Assembly: GCF_003324565.1 (NCBI RefSeq)
Contig: NZ_QOLA01000005.1
Location: forward strand, 186,001 to 250,000
DNA length: 64,000 nt
Origin: Streptomyces sp. SDr-06
GTDB taxonomy: Bacteria > Actinomycetota > Actinomycetes > Streptomycetales > Streptomycetaceae
Direction of reading: 5' to 3'
This document shows, in pieces, positions 43,878 to 52,892 of the stretch. The first letter of the stretch is position 1. Each line of letters starts with the position of its first letter. The notes beneath the pieces were generated by a model. It made no database searches. It was given only the letters and a program-made list of their open reading frames with translations, and was not told where the DNA came from. A program made the translations under genes and the position numbers.

Positions 43878-45014
43878 TCAGACCCCTTGCTCGGGCGCGA
43901 CCTTGGCGCCCGCGCCCAGCTCCTTGGTCAGCCACCGGAAGACGTCCGGGACCTGGCTCTTCCACACCACGCTGGCGTGCCCGCCGCCGTTGAGCCGGAC
44001 CACGGTCACCGCGGTGGGCTCCTTGGCGGCCTTCTTCAGGGCGAGCCCGTCGTTGTAGCCGTCGGTCTGCTCACCCGAGACGAACAGCGAGACGTGCGGC
44101 GGGGTCTTGGCGTGCTTGAGGATCCACAGCGGGTTGGTCTCCTCGCGCAGCTTGGGGTCCTTCGCGGTGATCGAGTCCTTCTCGGCGGCCGGGTCGTTGT
44201 AGCCGGACAGGTCGACTCCGGCCCGGTAGCGGTCGGGGTGCTCGACGGCGAGCTTGGCCGCGCAGTGGGCGCCCGCCGAATAGCCGGCGACGGCCCAGCC
44301 GTCGGCGCCGGTGGCGGCCCGGAAGTTGTCGGTGACCATCTTGCGGACGTCCACGCTCAGCCAGGTGTCGGCGTTCACGACCCCGGGCACGTTGGCGCAG
44401 CCGGTGTCCTTGCCGTCCAGCAGGGTGGTGCGCGGCGAGACCAGGATGAAGGGCGCGACCTCGCCCTTCTCCATCATCGGCGTGAGCTGCTCCTGCGTCT
44501 TGAGGGTGCCGAACCAGGCGCCTATCGACCCGGGGTAGCCGGGCAGCAGCTCGACGACGGGGAAGGTCTTGTCCTTGTACGCCGGGTCGTTGTACTGCGG
44601 CGGCAGCCACACCGCCACATCGCCCTCGACGCCGGAGACCTGCCCCTTGAGCGTCGTCTTCATCACGCCCTTGCCGACCTTGTTCGTGTACGGCTCGAAC
44701 TTCTGCTTGACCTTGGGGCCGGTGGCCGCGTTCTTGCCACCCGTGCCGTCGGGGCCGAGGTCCGGGGCGGCGTTCACGTGGTTGCCGCCGCCGAGCAGGT
44801 CGTCCCAGGTGTCGTACAGGCCGTTGGCGTTGTTCACGAACAGGAAGACCACGAGGATCGCGGTGACCTGGGCGAAGCCCAGCATGAGGAGCCGGGACAC
44901 CCAGCGCACGACGGCCGGCCCGCCGACCCGTGTCCACAGGACGAGGGGCAGCACCAGGGCAGCCGCGGCCGCGAGGATCGCGATCACGAGGAAAGGGGTT
45001 CCGGTCAGGCTCAT
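43878..45014 (-). CDS. Membrane-anchored esterase D/antigen 85-like hydrolase 1
   Basis: A 378-residue protein with two membrane segments (about residues 5-28 and 38-62) followed by an extracytoplasmic esterase domain of the PF00756 type. Catalytic elements: VVELLPGYPGS (oxyanion region), nucleophile elbow AGYSAGAHCAAKLA with Ser near 240, Asp in GEQTDGYND near 320, and His in GGGHASVVW near 350. Substrate may be an acylated wall or lipid compound; unknown. ATG at 45014 matches the start of its neighbour, which is a paralogue. A tandem GTTTTACC repeat lies upstream. Confidence 0.85.
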   Translation of the reverse strand: MSLTGTPFLVIAILAAAAALVLPLVLWTRVGGPAVVRWVSRLLMLGFAQVTAILVVFLFVNNANGLYDTWDDLLGGGNHVNAAPDLGPDGTGGKNAATGPKVKQKFEPYTNKVGKGVMKTTLKGQVSGVEGDVAVWLPPQYNDPAYKDKTFPVVELLPGYPGSIGAWFGTLKTQEQLTPMMEKGEVAPFILVSPRTTLLDGKDTGCANVPGVVNADTWLSVDVRKMVTDNFRAATGADGWAVAGYSAGAHCAAKLAVEHPDRYRAGVDLSGYNDPAAEKDSITAKDPKLREETNPLWILKHAKTPPHVSLFVSGEQTDGYNDGLALKKAAKEPTAVTVVRLNGGGHASVVWKSQVPDVFRWLTKELGAGAKVAPEQGV

Positions 45015-45053
45015 CACGCCCCGGAAGAGGGCCCGCCACGAACACCAGTTGCC

Positions 45054-45074
45054 CGTTTTACCAGCGTTTTACCA
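45054..45074. promoter_or_regulatory. Direct repeat CGTTTTACCA upstream of esterase 1
   Basis: CGTTTTACCA occurs twice, at 45054-45063 and 45065-45074, one helical turn apart and about 40 bases upstream of the esterase start. Read on the minus strand it gives two TGGTAAAACG units. A related element lies in front of esterase 2. Confidence 0.5.
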
Positions 45075-45094
45075 AAGGTGACGCCCTGTGCCCT

Positions 45095-46324
45095 TCACCT
45101 CTCACCCCGTGCGTCCCCGCCGCTCGCGGCCTGCACGGCCGGGCCCCTGACGCCCCCGTCGTAGGGACGCGGACCGCCCCTCTCGCCCTTGGGACTCTTG
45201 CTGTCCTTCATGTTCTGTACGCCGCTCATCTGGCCGGACAGCCAGCGGAACACCTCCGGCAGGAGCGGCTTCCACACCACGTTGAGGTGGCCGCCGCCGG
45301 TCTTCTGCACCCACACCTGCGTGGGCGCCTTCGCGGCCCCGCGCAACGCGAGCCCGTCCTCGTAGCCGTCCCCGGGCTGGCCGGTGAGGAAGAGCGAGGT
45401 GTGCGGGGGGTGCTTGGCGTGGGTGAGTATCCACAGCGGGTTGGTCTCGCGGCGCAGCACCGGGTCGCCCGCGGTGATCGAGTCGGACTCGGCGGCCGGG
45501 TCGTTGTAACCGGACAGCGCGATGCCCGCGCGGTAGCGGTCGGGGTGCTCGACGGCGAGCTTGGCCGCGCAGTGCGCCCCGGCCGATATCCCGGCGACGG
45601 CCCAGCCGTCCGCGGCCGTCTCGGCGCGGAAGTTGTCGGTGACCATCTTGCGGACGTCCACGCTCAGCCAGGAGTCGGCGTTCACGACGCCCGGCACGTT
45701 GGCACAGCCGGTGTCCTGCCCGGCCAGCAGCGAGGTGCGCGGCGCGACCAGGATGAACGGCTTGACCTCGCCGTTCACCATCAGCGGCCGCAGCTGCTCG
45801 GTCACGTCGAGGTTGGTGAACCAGTCCTTGGCCGAGCCGGGGTAGCCCGGCAGCAGCTCCACCACGGGGAAGCCCTTGTCGCGGTAGGCCGGGTCGTCGT
45901 ACTGCGGCGGCAGCCACACGTACACCTCGCCGTCGGCCCCCGACACCCGGCCGGTCAAGTGCGTGACCATGACGCCCGTGCCCAGGGCCGCGTCGTCGAC
46001 CGGCGCGAAGGCCTGCTTGACCGGGGGCTCCTTGGCGATGCTGCGCCCGCCCGTGCCGTCGACGCCGAGGTTGGGCGCGGCGCCGACGTGGCTGTCGGTG
46101 CCGAGCAGATCGCCCCAGGTGTCGTAGAGGCCGTTGGCGTTGTTGACCGCGACGAACACCACGACGACGGCGGAGGCCTGGGCGACGAGCACCATCAGGA
46201 TCCGCACGGCCCCGCGCACCACGGCCGGCCCGCCGACCCGGTGCCAGACAAGCAGCGGCACCAGAACGGCGAGCGCGGCCACCACGATCGCGGTCACGAA
46301 GAAGGGGGTACCGGTCAGGCTCAT
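45095..46324 (-). CDS. Membrane-anchored esterase D/antigen 85-like hydrolase 2
   Basis: A 409-residue paralogue of the esterase at 43878, alike from MSLTGTPFFV to the last motif. Two membrane segments (about 7-27 and 40-62) are followed by the esterase domain with the elbow AGISAGAHCAAKLA (Ser near 240), TGQPGDGYEDGLA (Asp) and GGGHLNVVW (His). The C-terminal 40 residues are an extra, charged Gly/Lys/Arg-rich tail. The nearly identical order of motifs shows a tandem duplication. ATG at 46324 corresponds to the start of the other copy. The two esterases are probably co-expressed through related promoter elements. Confidence 0.85.
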   Translation of the reverse strand: MSLTGTPFFVTAIVVAALAVLVPLLVWHRVGGPAVVRGAVRILMVLVAQASAVVVVFVAVNNANGLYDTWGDLLGTDSHVGAAPNLGVDGTGGRSIAKEPPVKQAFAPVDDAALGTGVMVTHLTGRVSGADGEVYVWLPPQYDDPAYRDKGFPVVELLPGYPGSAKDWFTNLDVTEQLRPLMVNGEVKPFILVAPRTSLLAGQDTGCANVPGVVNADSWLSVDVRKMVTDNFRAETAADGWAVAGISAGAHCAAKLAVEHPDRYRAGIALSGYNDPAAESDSITAGDPVLRRETNPLWILTHAKHPPHTSLFLTGQPGDGYEDGLALRGAAKAPTQVWVQKTGGGHLNVVWKPLLPEVFRWLSGQMSGVQNMKDSKSPKGERGGPRPYDGGVRGPAVQAASGGDARGER

Positions 46325-46374
46325 CACGTCCGGCAAGAGTGACATGCGCGCGTCCGGGTTGCCGGTTTTGCCAT

Positions 46375-46394
46375 GGTTTTACGTAGGTAAAACC
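46375..46394. promoter_or_regulatory. Palindrome GGTTTTAC-N4-GTAAAACC
   Basis: A perfect 8-bp inverted repeat with a four-base spacer sits between esterase 2 and the response-regulator gene, with a further GGTTTTG immediately to its left (46364-46370). The half-site GTAAAAC is the same as in the repeat in front of esterase 1, so one regulator may bind both, possibly the adjacent LuxR-type response regulator. Confidence 0.5.
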
Positions 46395-46419
46395 GCCGAG
46401 GGCCCCTTCCTGGCGCCGC

Positions 46420-47100
46420 TCAGACCAGTCGGCGCGCGGTGGCCCAGCGGGTCAGCTCGTGGCGGTTGGACAACTGGAGCTTGCGCAGCACCGCGGAGAC
46501 GTGGGACTCGACCGTCTTGACGGAGATGAACAGCTGCTTGGCGATCTCCTTGTAGGCGTAGCCCCGGGCGATCAGCCGCAGCACCTCGCGCTCGCGCTGG
46601 GTGAGGCGGTCCATGTCCTCGTCGACCGGCGGCGCGTCCGTGGAGGCGAAGGCGTCCAGGACGAAACCCGCCAGGCGCGGCGAGAACACCGCGTCGCCGT
46701 CCTGCACCCGGAAGATCGAGTCGATCAGGTCGGTGCCGGTGATGGTCTTGGTGACGTAGCCCCGGGCTCCCCCGCGGATCACGCCGATCACGTCCTCCGC
46801 GGCGTCCGAGACGGACAGCGCGAGGAAGCGGACCGGGTTCTCGGCGTCCGCCATCATGGCCGCCGAGCGGCGCAGCACCTCGACGCCGCCGCCCCCGGGC
46901 AGGTGGACGTCGAGGAGCACGACCTCGGGGCGGGTCGCGGTGATGACGGTGACCGCCTGGTCGACGTCGGCGGCCTCGCCGACCACCTCGACGCCCGTGC
47001 TCTCGGTCCGGCCGATCTCCGCCTGGACTCCGGTGCGGAACATCCGGTGGTCGTCGACGAGGACCACCCTGACGTGGCGGCCGGTCGTTTCCTCGGTCAT
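46420..47100 (-). CDS. LuxR-type response regulator of a PspC-kinase pair
   Basis: A 226-residue NarL/LuxR-class response regulator: receiver domain (VVLVDDHRMFRTG; phospho-acceptor in VVLLDVHLPG near residue 63) and C-terminal helix-turn-helix (about 158-220, LTQREREVLRLIARGYAYKEIAKQLFI). It is coded four bases into the end of the PspC-kinase gene (ATGA overlap). Gene arrangement suggests that it controls an envelope response including the divergent PspC protein and perhaps the esterases. Confidence 0.93.
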   Translation of the reverse strand: MTEETTGRHVRVVLVDDHRMFRTGVQAEIGRTESTGVEVVGEAADVDQAVTVITATRPEVVLLDVHLPGGGGVEVLRRSAAMMADAENPVRFLALSVSDAAEDVIGVIRGGARGYVTKTITGTDLIDSIFRVQDGDAVFSPRLAGFVLDAFASTDAPPVDEDMDRLTQREREVLRLIARGYAYKEIAKQLFISVKTVESHVSAVLRKLQLSNRHELTRWATARRLV

Positions 47101-48377
47101 CCCTCTGCCCTCTCCATCTCCAGCTCGACCTCCGTGCCCCCGCCGGGCACCGAACGCAGCCTCGCCGTACCGCCGTTGCGCTGCATCCGGCCGATGATTG
47201 ATTCTCGTACGCCCATCCGGTCGGCGGGCACCGCGTCCGGATCGAATCCGGGGCCCCGGTCGCGTACGGAGACGAAGACCGTGCGGCCCTCGACCTCCGC
47301 GTACACCTGGACGGCGCCGCCCTCGCCACCGTACTTGGCCGCGTTCACCATGGCCTCACGCGCGGCCTGCATCTGTGCGGACAGGCCGTCGTCCAGCGGG
47401 CAGTCGCCCACGACGACGACCTCCAGCGGGACGCCGTGCTTGTCCTCGACCTCGGCCGCCGCCTTCTTCACGGCCTCGGCCAGCGTCGCCGGTTCCTCTT
47501 CCTTGTCCTTGCCGGTGCCCTCCGGCTTGTACAACCAGGCGCGCAGCTCGCGCTCCTGGGCCCGGGCCAGGCGCCGCACCTCGCCGACGTTCTCCGCGTT
47601 GCGCTGGATCAGGGTCAGGGTGTGCAGCACCGAATCGTGGACGTGCGCCGCCACTTCGGCCCGCTCCTGGGCCCGGATGCGCATCAGGCGCTCCGCCGAC
47701 AGGTCCTGCGTCATGCGCACCAGATAGGGCCCGGCCAGCAGGGCGATCCCGGCGAGCACCGCTATCGCGGCGGTCAGGACGTTGCCGAGCTGGGCGGCCG
47801 AGCCGTTGACCACCACGAAGCCGGTCAGCCCCGTGCCGACCAGGGCGACCCCGGCGAGACCCCGGGCCACCGGGAGCCACCGGGAGCGCCGGGCCCCCTC
47901 GGTCCAGCGGGCCCTGCGGGTGTTGTCGGCCTGGCGCCACACCAGGACGACGCCGACGCCGATGAGCACGCTGGGGAAGATGTACGGATTGGCCCAGCCG
48001 CCCACGTCCACCTTGGACGCGAAGATCGCGGCGCCGAAGACCAACGCGATCAGCGCGACGACCTGGCCCTTGTCGGGCTTGCGCAGCCTGCGCCGGCCGT
48101 CCGGGCTGACCTCGAACGCGGAGCGCGCCCCCGCCGTCGTACCGCCGAGACCCAGCGGCACCACGAACCAGAACACCGCGTACAGCAGCGCCCCGAGGCC
48201 GTTGATCGTCAGCAGCCCCAGAAAGATGATGCGCACCCACACCACCGGAAGGCCGAGGTGTCCGGCGAGCCCGCGCGCGACGCCGCCGAGCATCCGCCCC
48301 TCGGCGGAGCGGTACAGCTTGCGGACCGGCGCTTCGTCGGCCTCGGGCGGCGACAGGCGGGGGGTGGCGACTGACAT
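47097..48377 (-). CDS. PspC-domain sensor histidine kinase
   Basis: A 426-residue kinase whose sensor is a PspC domain (about residues 20-85, RSAEGRMLGGVARGLAGHLG). Further membrane segments follow to about 210. The HisKA_3 helix has the phospho-acceptor in AAHVHDSVLHTLTLIQ near 238, and the HATPase domain has AAREAMVNAAKYGGEG near 340. PspC-kinases of this kind are linked to membrane stress. The ATG at 48377 is chosen; there is no good ribosome-binding site, so a leaderless message is possible. Divergent from a PspC-toastrack gene. Confidence 0.92.
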   Translation of the reverse strand: MSVATPRLSPPEADEAPVRKLYRSAEGRMLGGVARGLAGHLGLPVVWVRIIFLGLLTINGLGALLYAVFWFVVPLGLGGTTAGARSAFEVSPDGRRRLRKPDKGQVVALIALVFGAAIFASKVDVGGWANPYIFPSVLIGVGVVLVWRQADNTRRARWTEGARRSRWLPVARGLAGVALVGTGLTGFVVVNGSAAQLGNVLTAAIAVLAGIALLAGPYLVRMTQDLSAERLMRIRAQERAEVAAHVHDSVLHTLTLIQRNAENVGEVRRLARAQERELRAWLYKPEGTGKDKEEEPATLAEAVKKAAAEVEDKHGVPLEVVVVGDCPLDDGLSAQMQAAREAMVNAAKYGGEGGAVQVYAEVEGRTVFVSVRDRGPGFDPDAVPADRMGVRESIIGRMQRNGGTARLRSVPGGGTEVELEMERAEG

Positions 48378-48570
48378 GCCCCGATCGTCACATGAGCGCG
48401 GGCCACCGGGCATCAGGGTTGGCCCCCAGGCTTCCCTGAGGGAAACCCCCGCGCGCGAGGGAGGCCGCCTCCCCCGCGGGTGGGGCGGGCGCCCCTTCAG
48501 GGACGAAATCAGGGTGCGGCCAGGGTCGGGGCGGGTGCCGGGCGCGGCGCCCGCCCGTCACCATGTACGT

Positions 48571-49860
48571 ATGAGCACGCCGACCGAGACGCCCCTCGCG
48601 CCGCCCGATCCGGCCTCCGAGGCCCCGCAGCTGCGCCGCAGCGGCCGCAACAAGGTCATCGGCGGGGTCTGCGGCGGCCTCGGCCGGTACTGCGACCTCG
48701 ACCCGGTGATCTTCCGGATCGGGCTCGGCGTGCTCGCCGTCACCGGCGGCCTCGGCCTGGTCTTCTACGGGTTCGCCTGGCTGATCCTGCCGTTGGACGG
48801 CCAGGACGAGAACGAGGCCCGCCGCCTGCTCACCGGCCGCGTCGAGGGTGCGGCCCTGGTCGCCGTGCTGATGGCCCTCGCGGGCTGCGGGATCTTCCTG
48901 ACCATGCTGAAGAACGGCTCGGTGATGACGTTCGCCGTGCTGCTCGTGCTGCTCCTCGCGGGCGCCGCCGTCTGGTCCCAGCGCCGCGTCATGACGCCCG
49001 GTGACGGCCCGCTCGACCCGGTCGCGGCCCAGGCCGTCGCCGACGCGCCCCCCGAGACGAAGGCGCCGCCCGCGCCGTCCCCGCCGTCCTGGTGGCGGGA
49101 CCCGATCGTCAAGGACGGCACCACGGGCCCGGTCGCGGGCGGCTATCTGTGGGGGCCCGCCGACGCGGACGCCGTCCCGGCCGCCGGGGCGCGCGGGGCC
49201 GCGAAGGCGGCGGTGCGCGCGAGCCGCGGGCCGCGCTCCATCGGCGGCCTCGTCTTCCTCGCGGCGCTGCTCGCCTTCGGTGCCGCGTTCGGCGCCGCCC
49301 GGCACCACCAGCCGCTCGGCACCGGCCTGCAGATCGGATTCGCCGCCGCGCTCGCCGTGTTCGGACTGGGATTGATCCTGAGCTCGTTCCTCGGCCGCAC
49401 GGGCTTCGGCACCCTGTTCCTCGCCGTCCTCACGGCGGCCCTGCTCGCGGTGTCCGCGGGGCTGCCCAAGTCCATCGACGGGCACTGGATGCGGACCGAC
49501 TGGACGCCCGCCGCGATCGGCGAGGTGCGGCCGGACTACCACCTCGGCACGGGGGTCGGCACCCTCGATCTGAGCCGGGTCGTCGTGCCCCCGGGAGGGA
49601 CCGTGACGACCAGCGCCGAGGTCGGCGCGGGCAAGGTGAAGATCGTCGTACCGAAGGACGTGACCGTGCGGGTGAGTTTCGATCTGGGCCTCGGCGACAT
49701 CCGGCTGCCCGGCGAGAGGGCGGACGACATCCAGGTATCACCGGGCGAGAAGCGGACCATGACCCTGACCCCACCCGCCGGCGCCAAGCCCGCCGGCACG
49801 CTGGAACTGCACCTCAAGGTCGGCGTCGGCCAGGCGGAGGTGGACCGTGCTGCGTCATGA
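48571..49860 (+). CDS. PspC-domain membrane protein with LiaF/toastrack-like C-terminus
   Basis: A 429-residue membrane protein. PspC domain at about residues 18-80 (SGRNKVIGGVCGGLGRYCDLD). Further membrane segments at about 92-130 and, after a proline-rich loop, at about 225-295. The C-terminal domain (about 310-429) is beta-rich with repeated glycines (GVGTLDLSRVVVPPGGTVTTSAEVGAGKV is one such region, quoted only in part as GVGTLDLSR and VGAGKVKIVVP), like the outer domains of LiaF or toastrack proteins that sense envelope damage. It is divergent from the PspC kinase and its regulator and very likely belongs to the same response. Confidence 0.85.
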   Translation: MSTPTETPLAPPDPASEAPQLRRSGRNKVIGGVCGGLGRYCDLDPVIFRIGLGVLAVTGGLGLVFYGFAWLILPLDGQDENEARRLLTGRVEGAALVAVLMALAGCGIFLTMLKNGSVMTFAVLLVLLLAGAAVWSQRRVMTPGDGPLDPVAAQAVADAPPETKAPPAPSPPSWWRDPIVKDGTTGPVAGGYLWGPADADAVPAAGARGAAKAAVRASRGPRSIGGLVFLAALLAFGAAFGAARHHQPLGTGLQIGFAAALAVFGLGLILSSFLGRTGFGTLFLAVLTAALLAVSAGLPKSIDGHWMRTDWTPAAIGEVRPDYHLGTGVGTLDLSRVVVPPGGTVTTSAEVGAGKVKIVVPKDVTVRVSFDLGLGDIRLPGERADDIQVSPGEKRTMTLTPPAGAKPAGTLELHLKVGVGQAEVDRAAS

Positions 49861-50113
49861 GTTCCGTCCCGGCACCTGCGTCGCCGGGCTCGCGCTGACC
49901 GCCACCGCGATCCTGTTCGCCGGGGACGCGGCCGGCCGGTGGAACACCCCCGCGCCGGTGGCGATCCCGCTGGTCTGCGGCGGCCTCGGGATCGCCGCGC
50001 TGGTCAGCTGGATCGACTACGGGGTGCGCAGGCGCCGGCGGCCGGCCAGGAGCGCGTCAGCGGACAGCAGCGGCGTCCCGGCCAGCACCAGCGGCAGCCA
50101 GGCCATCAAGTAG
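49847..50113 (+). CDS. Small two-helix membrane protein
   Basis: An 88-residue protein with two membrane segments (about 10-25 and 37-56) and a basic/serine-rich tail. Start GTG at 49847 overlaps the end of the PspC protein by 14 bases, so it is the second gene of that operon. Its 3' end overlaps the end of the convergent DoxX gene by 97 bases; codon use remains plausible in both. No family recognised. Confidence 0.7.
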   Translation: MLRHEFRPGTCVAGLALTATAILFAGDAAGRWNTPAPVAIPLVCGGLGIAALVSWIDYGVRRRRRPARSASADSSGVPASTSGSQAIK

Positions 50114-50535
50114 GCCAGGTCGTTGCCGTAGTAGTACGGGGTCGTCTGCCAGCTCACCGTGAGCCACAGGGAGAGTGAGATCAGCGCGCCGCCGAGCGCC
50201 GCGAGCCGCCCGAACAGGCCGAGCAGCGTGCCGATGCCGACGGCCAGTTCGCCCAGCGCGATGGCGTAGCCGAACCCCGAGGGGCTCTTCAGGGCGAGGT
50301 CCACGAGGGCCGGGACCGCGGAGCTGTCGCGCACGCCGTGCATCAGCTCGCCGATGGACCCGGTGCCGCTCGCGCGGAAGAAGGCGCTGTCCCTGAGCTT
50401 GTCGAGGCCGGCGTACACGAACGTCACACCGAGGAAGATCCGCAGGGGCAGCAGCGCGTATGCGCGGGCCGTGGCCTGCCATCCCCGGGCCCGGTCCGCC
50501 CCGGCCCGCGCCCGGGTCGCATATCCATGTGCCAT
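50017..50535 (-). CDS. DoxX-family membrane protein
   Basis: A 172-residue membrane protein of the DoxX/SURF4-like family: four hydrophobic segments (about 28-48, 80-100, 105-128 and 135-160) with RIFLGVTFVYAGLDKL at the first. Some DoxX proteins belong to redox complexes in the membrane; the function here is unknown. ATG at 50535 is preferred over ATG at 50553. Its last 97 bases overlap the last part of the rightward small gene. Confidence 0.88.
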   Translation of the reverse strand: MAHGYATRARAGADRARGWQATARAYALLPLRIFLGVTFVYAGLDKLRDSAFFRASGTGSIGELMHGVRDSSAVPALVDLALKSPSGFGYAIALGELAVGIGTLLGLFGRLAALGGALISLSLWLTVSWQTTPYYYGNDLAYLMAWLPLVLAGTPLLSADALLAGRRRLRTP

Positions 50536-50630
50536 GGCTGATCCCGCCTCCATCCCATTCGCCTGTCACCAGACGATACGGACGGGGGGAACGCGTGTCT
50601 CAATCCCACCCCGACAAGGACCGCACTCCC

Positions 50631-51875
50631 CTACTCGGCCACCTCGACGAACACCCCGTTGGTCTCCACTCCCGCTGCCGTCACCACCCGCACCTCCACC
50701 CGCCCCGCTTCCACGTCCACCGGCACGGGCACCGTCAGCACCCCGTCCGTCGGGTTCGCGAAGCCGCCGGGGACGGGGATGAGGGGGACGTGGACGTGGA
50801 CCGCTCCGATGCGGACCACCATCCGGGCCAGCCGGTCCGGCGTGCCCGCGCCCGGCGGGACGAACCCCGCGCCCCGGATCTCGATGTCGTCCCCGGTGCG
50901 GATGGGCGCGTCCAGGTCGCCCGCCTCCCGGGCCCGTACGACGGACAGGACCACCGGGCGGCCGCCCTCCGCGTACTTCCCGGCGACGTACGTCGCCGCG
51001 GAGACCAGCGCCAGGACCGCCAACCCCCAAGGGAGGTCGGGGAGTTGCTCGGGTCTGCGGGCCAGCCGGACGGCCGCGAAGAGGACCGCCACCAGGGTCA
51101 CCGTCACATACTGCGCGTCCGCGAAGCCGGCCCGCCCCGCGTCGTCCGTCATGAGGTCGGCCCCGCGCGGCCGGTCGGCGCGCACCTTCTGCAGCCGCTG
51201 CCCGTGGATGCGTACCGTCACGACCCGGCGGACCACCACCGCGATCAGCGAGGTGACGAACACGATCGTCAACAGGCCGCCGCAGCGGGCGAGTTCGAGA
51301 CCGTGCAGTACCTTCTCGCGCTCGGCGTGGCCGGACGCCGAGGCCAGCCGCAGCGCGAGGACCAGGGCCGCGAACACCGCGAACAGGAGCCAGGCCGCCG
51401 CGACCGCGCGCGAGGTGGAGAGGCGGTTGTCCTCGCCGAGCACGGGAGCGAGCAGGCCGCCGCGCGAGCGGTGCAGATACGCCGCCACCGTCAGCAGGGC
51501 CGCCACGGCCAGCGCCGACAGGAGCCCGGCGGTGCGGGCCGCCGTCCAGCCCGCACCGATCGCGGTGGCCGCCTCGGCCAGGGAGAGGACGAACACCCCG
51601 CCCCACACCGTCAGCAGCGTGCCGCGCCAGACCCGTTCCGGCCAGGTCCGGCCCGCTTCCCGGCCGCGCTCGGCGACCAGCCGCGCGGACTGGGTCAGCT
51701 CGTCCGAGACCCACTGGCGGGAGGCCCCGGCGGAGTGGGCGAGGGCGGCGGGCAGCCCCTCGCCCGCGGCGAGGCCGTCCCGCTTGGCGAGGAACTCCGC
51801 CACCGCGCGCCGGTGCCCGTCCCGCGCGCCGTGCACGCAGTCGCCGCCGCATTGCCGAGCCTCCTGCACCGCCAC
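50631..51875 (-). CDS. Multipass membrane protein with C-terminal beta-domain
   Basis: A 414-residue protein. An N-terminal soluble part with CGGDCVHG is followed by about five hydrophobic segments (from about 75 to 320). The C-terminal 100 residues are beta-rich and contain IEIRGAGFVPPG and GVETNGVFVEVAE, resembling an IPT/TIG-type fold on the outer or inner face. The GTG at 51875 has GGAG at six bases; a longer frame to GTG 51953 has no such site. No named family. Confidence 0.7.
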   Translation of the reverse strand: MAVQEARQCGGDCVHGARDGHRRAVAEFLAKRDGLAAGEGLPAALAHSAGASRQWVSDELTQSARLVAERGREAGRTWPERVWRGTLLTVWGGVFVLSLAEAATAIGAGWTAARTAGLLSALAVAALLTVAAYLHRSRGGLLAPVLGEDNRLSTSRAVAAAWLLFAVFAALVLALRLASASGHAEREKVLHGLELARCGGLLTIVFVTSLIAVVVRRVVTVRIHGQRLQKVRADRPRGADLMTDDAGRAGFADAQYVTVTLVAVLFAAVRLARRPEQLPDLPWGLAVLALVSAATYVAGKYAEGGRPVVLSVVRAREAGDLDAPIRTGDDIEIRGAGFVPPGAGTPDRLARMVVRIGAVHVHVPLIPVPGGFANPTDGVLTVPVPVDVEAGRVEVRVVTAAGVETNGVFVEVAE

Positions 51876-51996
51876 CGGGTACTCCGTCCGTGCGCCGAAC
51901 TCCTTGAACCGTGAGGGAATTGTCGCGCACCGGGGCGGCCCTCCGGTCGGCACCGCCTGGCCGCGAGAGTGATTGACGCACCATCAAATTGACGTA

Positions 51997-52785
51997 CTAC
52001 GACAGGAGTTCGGGCTCCGCCCGGCTGATCTGCCGCCACAGCGGCTGGTAGTTGATCCACGCCACGAGATCACTGCCGAGCTGCTCCCTGGTCGCCACCG
52101 CGTCCCGCCGGTCGATGAGCACCGGCTTCCCGACCGCCCGCGCCGCGAGCTGCACCCGCGCGCACCGCTCCATCGAGATGAACCACCAGGCCGCCGCGTC
52201 CACCGAGTCCCCGACGGTGAGCAGCCCGTGGTTGCGCAGCACGACCGCCTTGTACGAGGCGAGCGCCTCCGCGATCCGCCGCGCCTCCTCCGCGTCGACG
52301 ACCACCCCGGTGTAGGCGTCGTACACCGCGTGGTCCTCGAAGAAGGCACAGGCCTCCTGCGTGTACGGCTCGACGAAGTCGCCCAGGGCCGCGAGCGCCC
52401 GCCCGTACGTCGAGTGCGTGTGGACGACGGCGACCGCGTCGGGGCGGGCCCGGTGCACCTGGGCATGGACCGTGAACGCGGCCTGGTTGACGTGGTGACT
52501 CCCCCGCACGACCTGCCCGTCGCCGTTGACCAGGACGAGCTCGCCCGCGGTGACGTGCGCGAACGGCACACCGAAGGGGTTCACCCAGTAGTGGTCCGGC
52601 CACTGGGGATCGCGCGCGGTGACATGGCCCGACACGCCTTCCTCGTACCCGAACCGGGCGAAGAGTCTCAGCGCGCCCGCGAGCCGCTCCTTGCGGTACT
52701 GCCGCTCCTCGGCGGGGTCCTCGTGGACGGGCGGCAGATCGAACCGCAACTGGTCCACCGGTATCGGCTCGGGCATCTCAGTCAT
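51997..52785 (-). CDS. Class II aldolase/adducin-family protein
   Basis: A 262-residue enzyme of the class II aldolase/adducin family, which cleaves or epimerises sugar phosphates or keto acids with zinc. The zinc site is visible: VVHTHSTYGR near residue 120 (two His) and RNHGLLTVG near 185 (third His). The N-terminal GYEEGVSGHVTARDP and NPFGVPFA segments are standard. The substrate is unknown; members near this length are often called class II aldolase without further role. ATG at 52785. Confidence 0.9.
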   Translation of the reverse strand: MTEMPEPIPVDQLRFDLPPVHEDPAEERQYRKERLAGALRLFARFGYEEGVSGHVTARDPQWPDHYWVNPFGVPFAHVTAGELVLVNGDGQVVRGSHHVNQAAFTVHAQVHRARPDAVAVVHTHSTYGRALAALGDFVEPYTQEACAFFEDHAVYDAYTGVVVDAEEARRIAEALASYKAVVLRNHGLLTVGDSVDAAAWWFISMERCARVQLAARAVGKPVLIDRRDAVATREQLGSDLVAWINYQPLWRQISRAEPELLS

Positions 52786-52842
52786 GGCCGGAAGCTACCT
52801 CGCGTCCCCGCAGGTGAACAGAGTCGTGCGGCCCCGGCAACG

Positions 52843-52879
52843 CCGACGGCGCCGCCCCCTGGGGGGACGGCGCCGTCGG
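52843..52879. terminator. Terminator after guaA
   Basis: CCGACGGCGCCG (52843-52854) pairs with CGGCGCCGTCGG (52868-52879), with CCCCC/GGGGG extending the stem inside. It lies just downstream of the guaA stop codon and upstream of the aldolase gene. Confidence 0.8.
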
Positions 52880-52892
52880 TGAGCGGTGGGGG

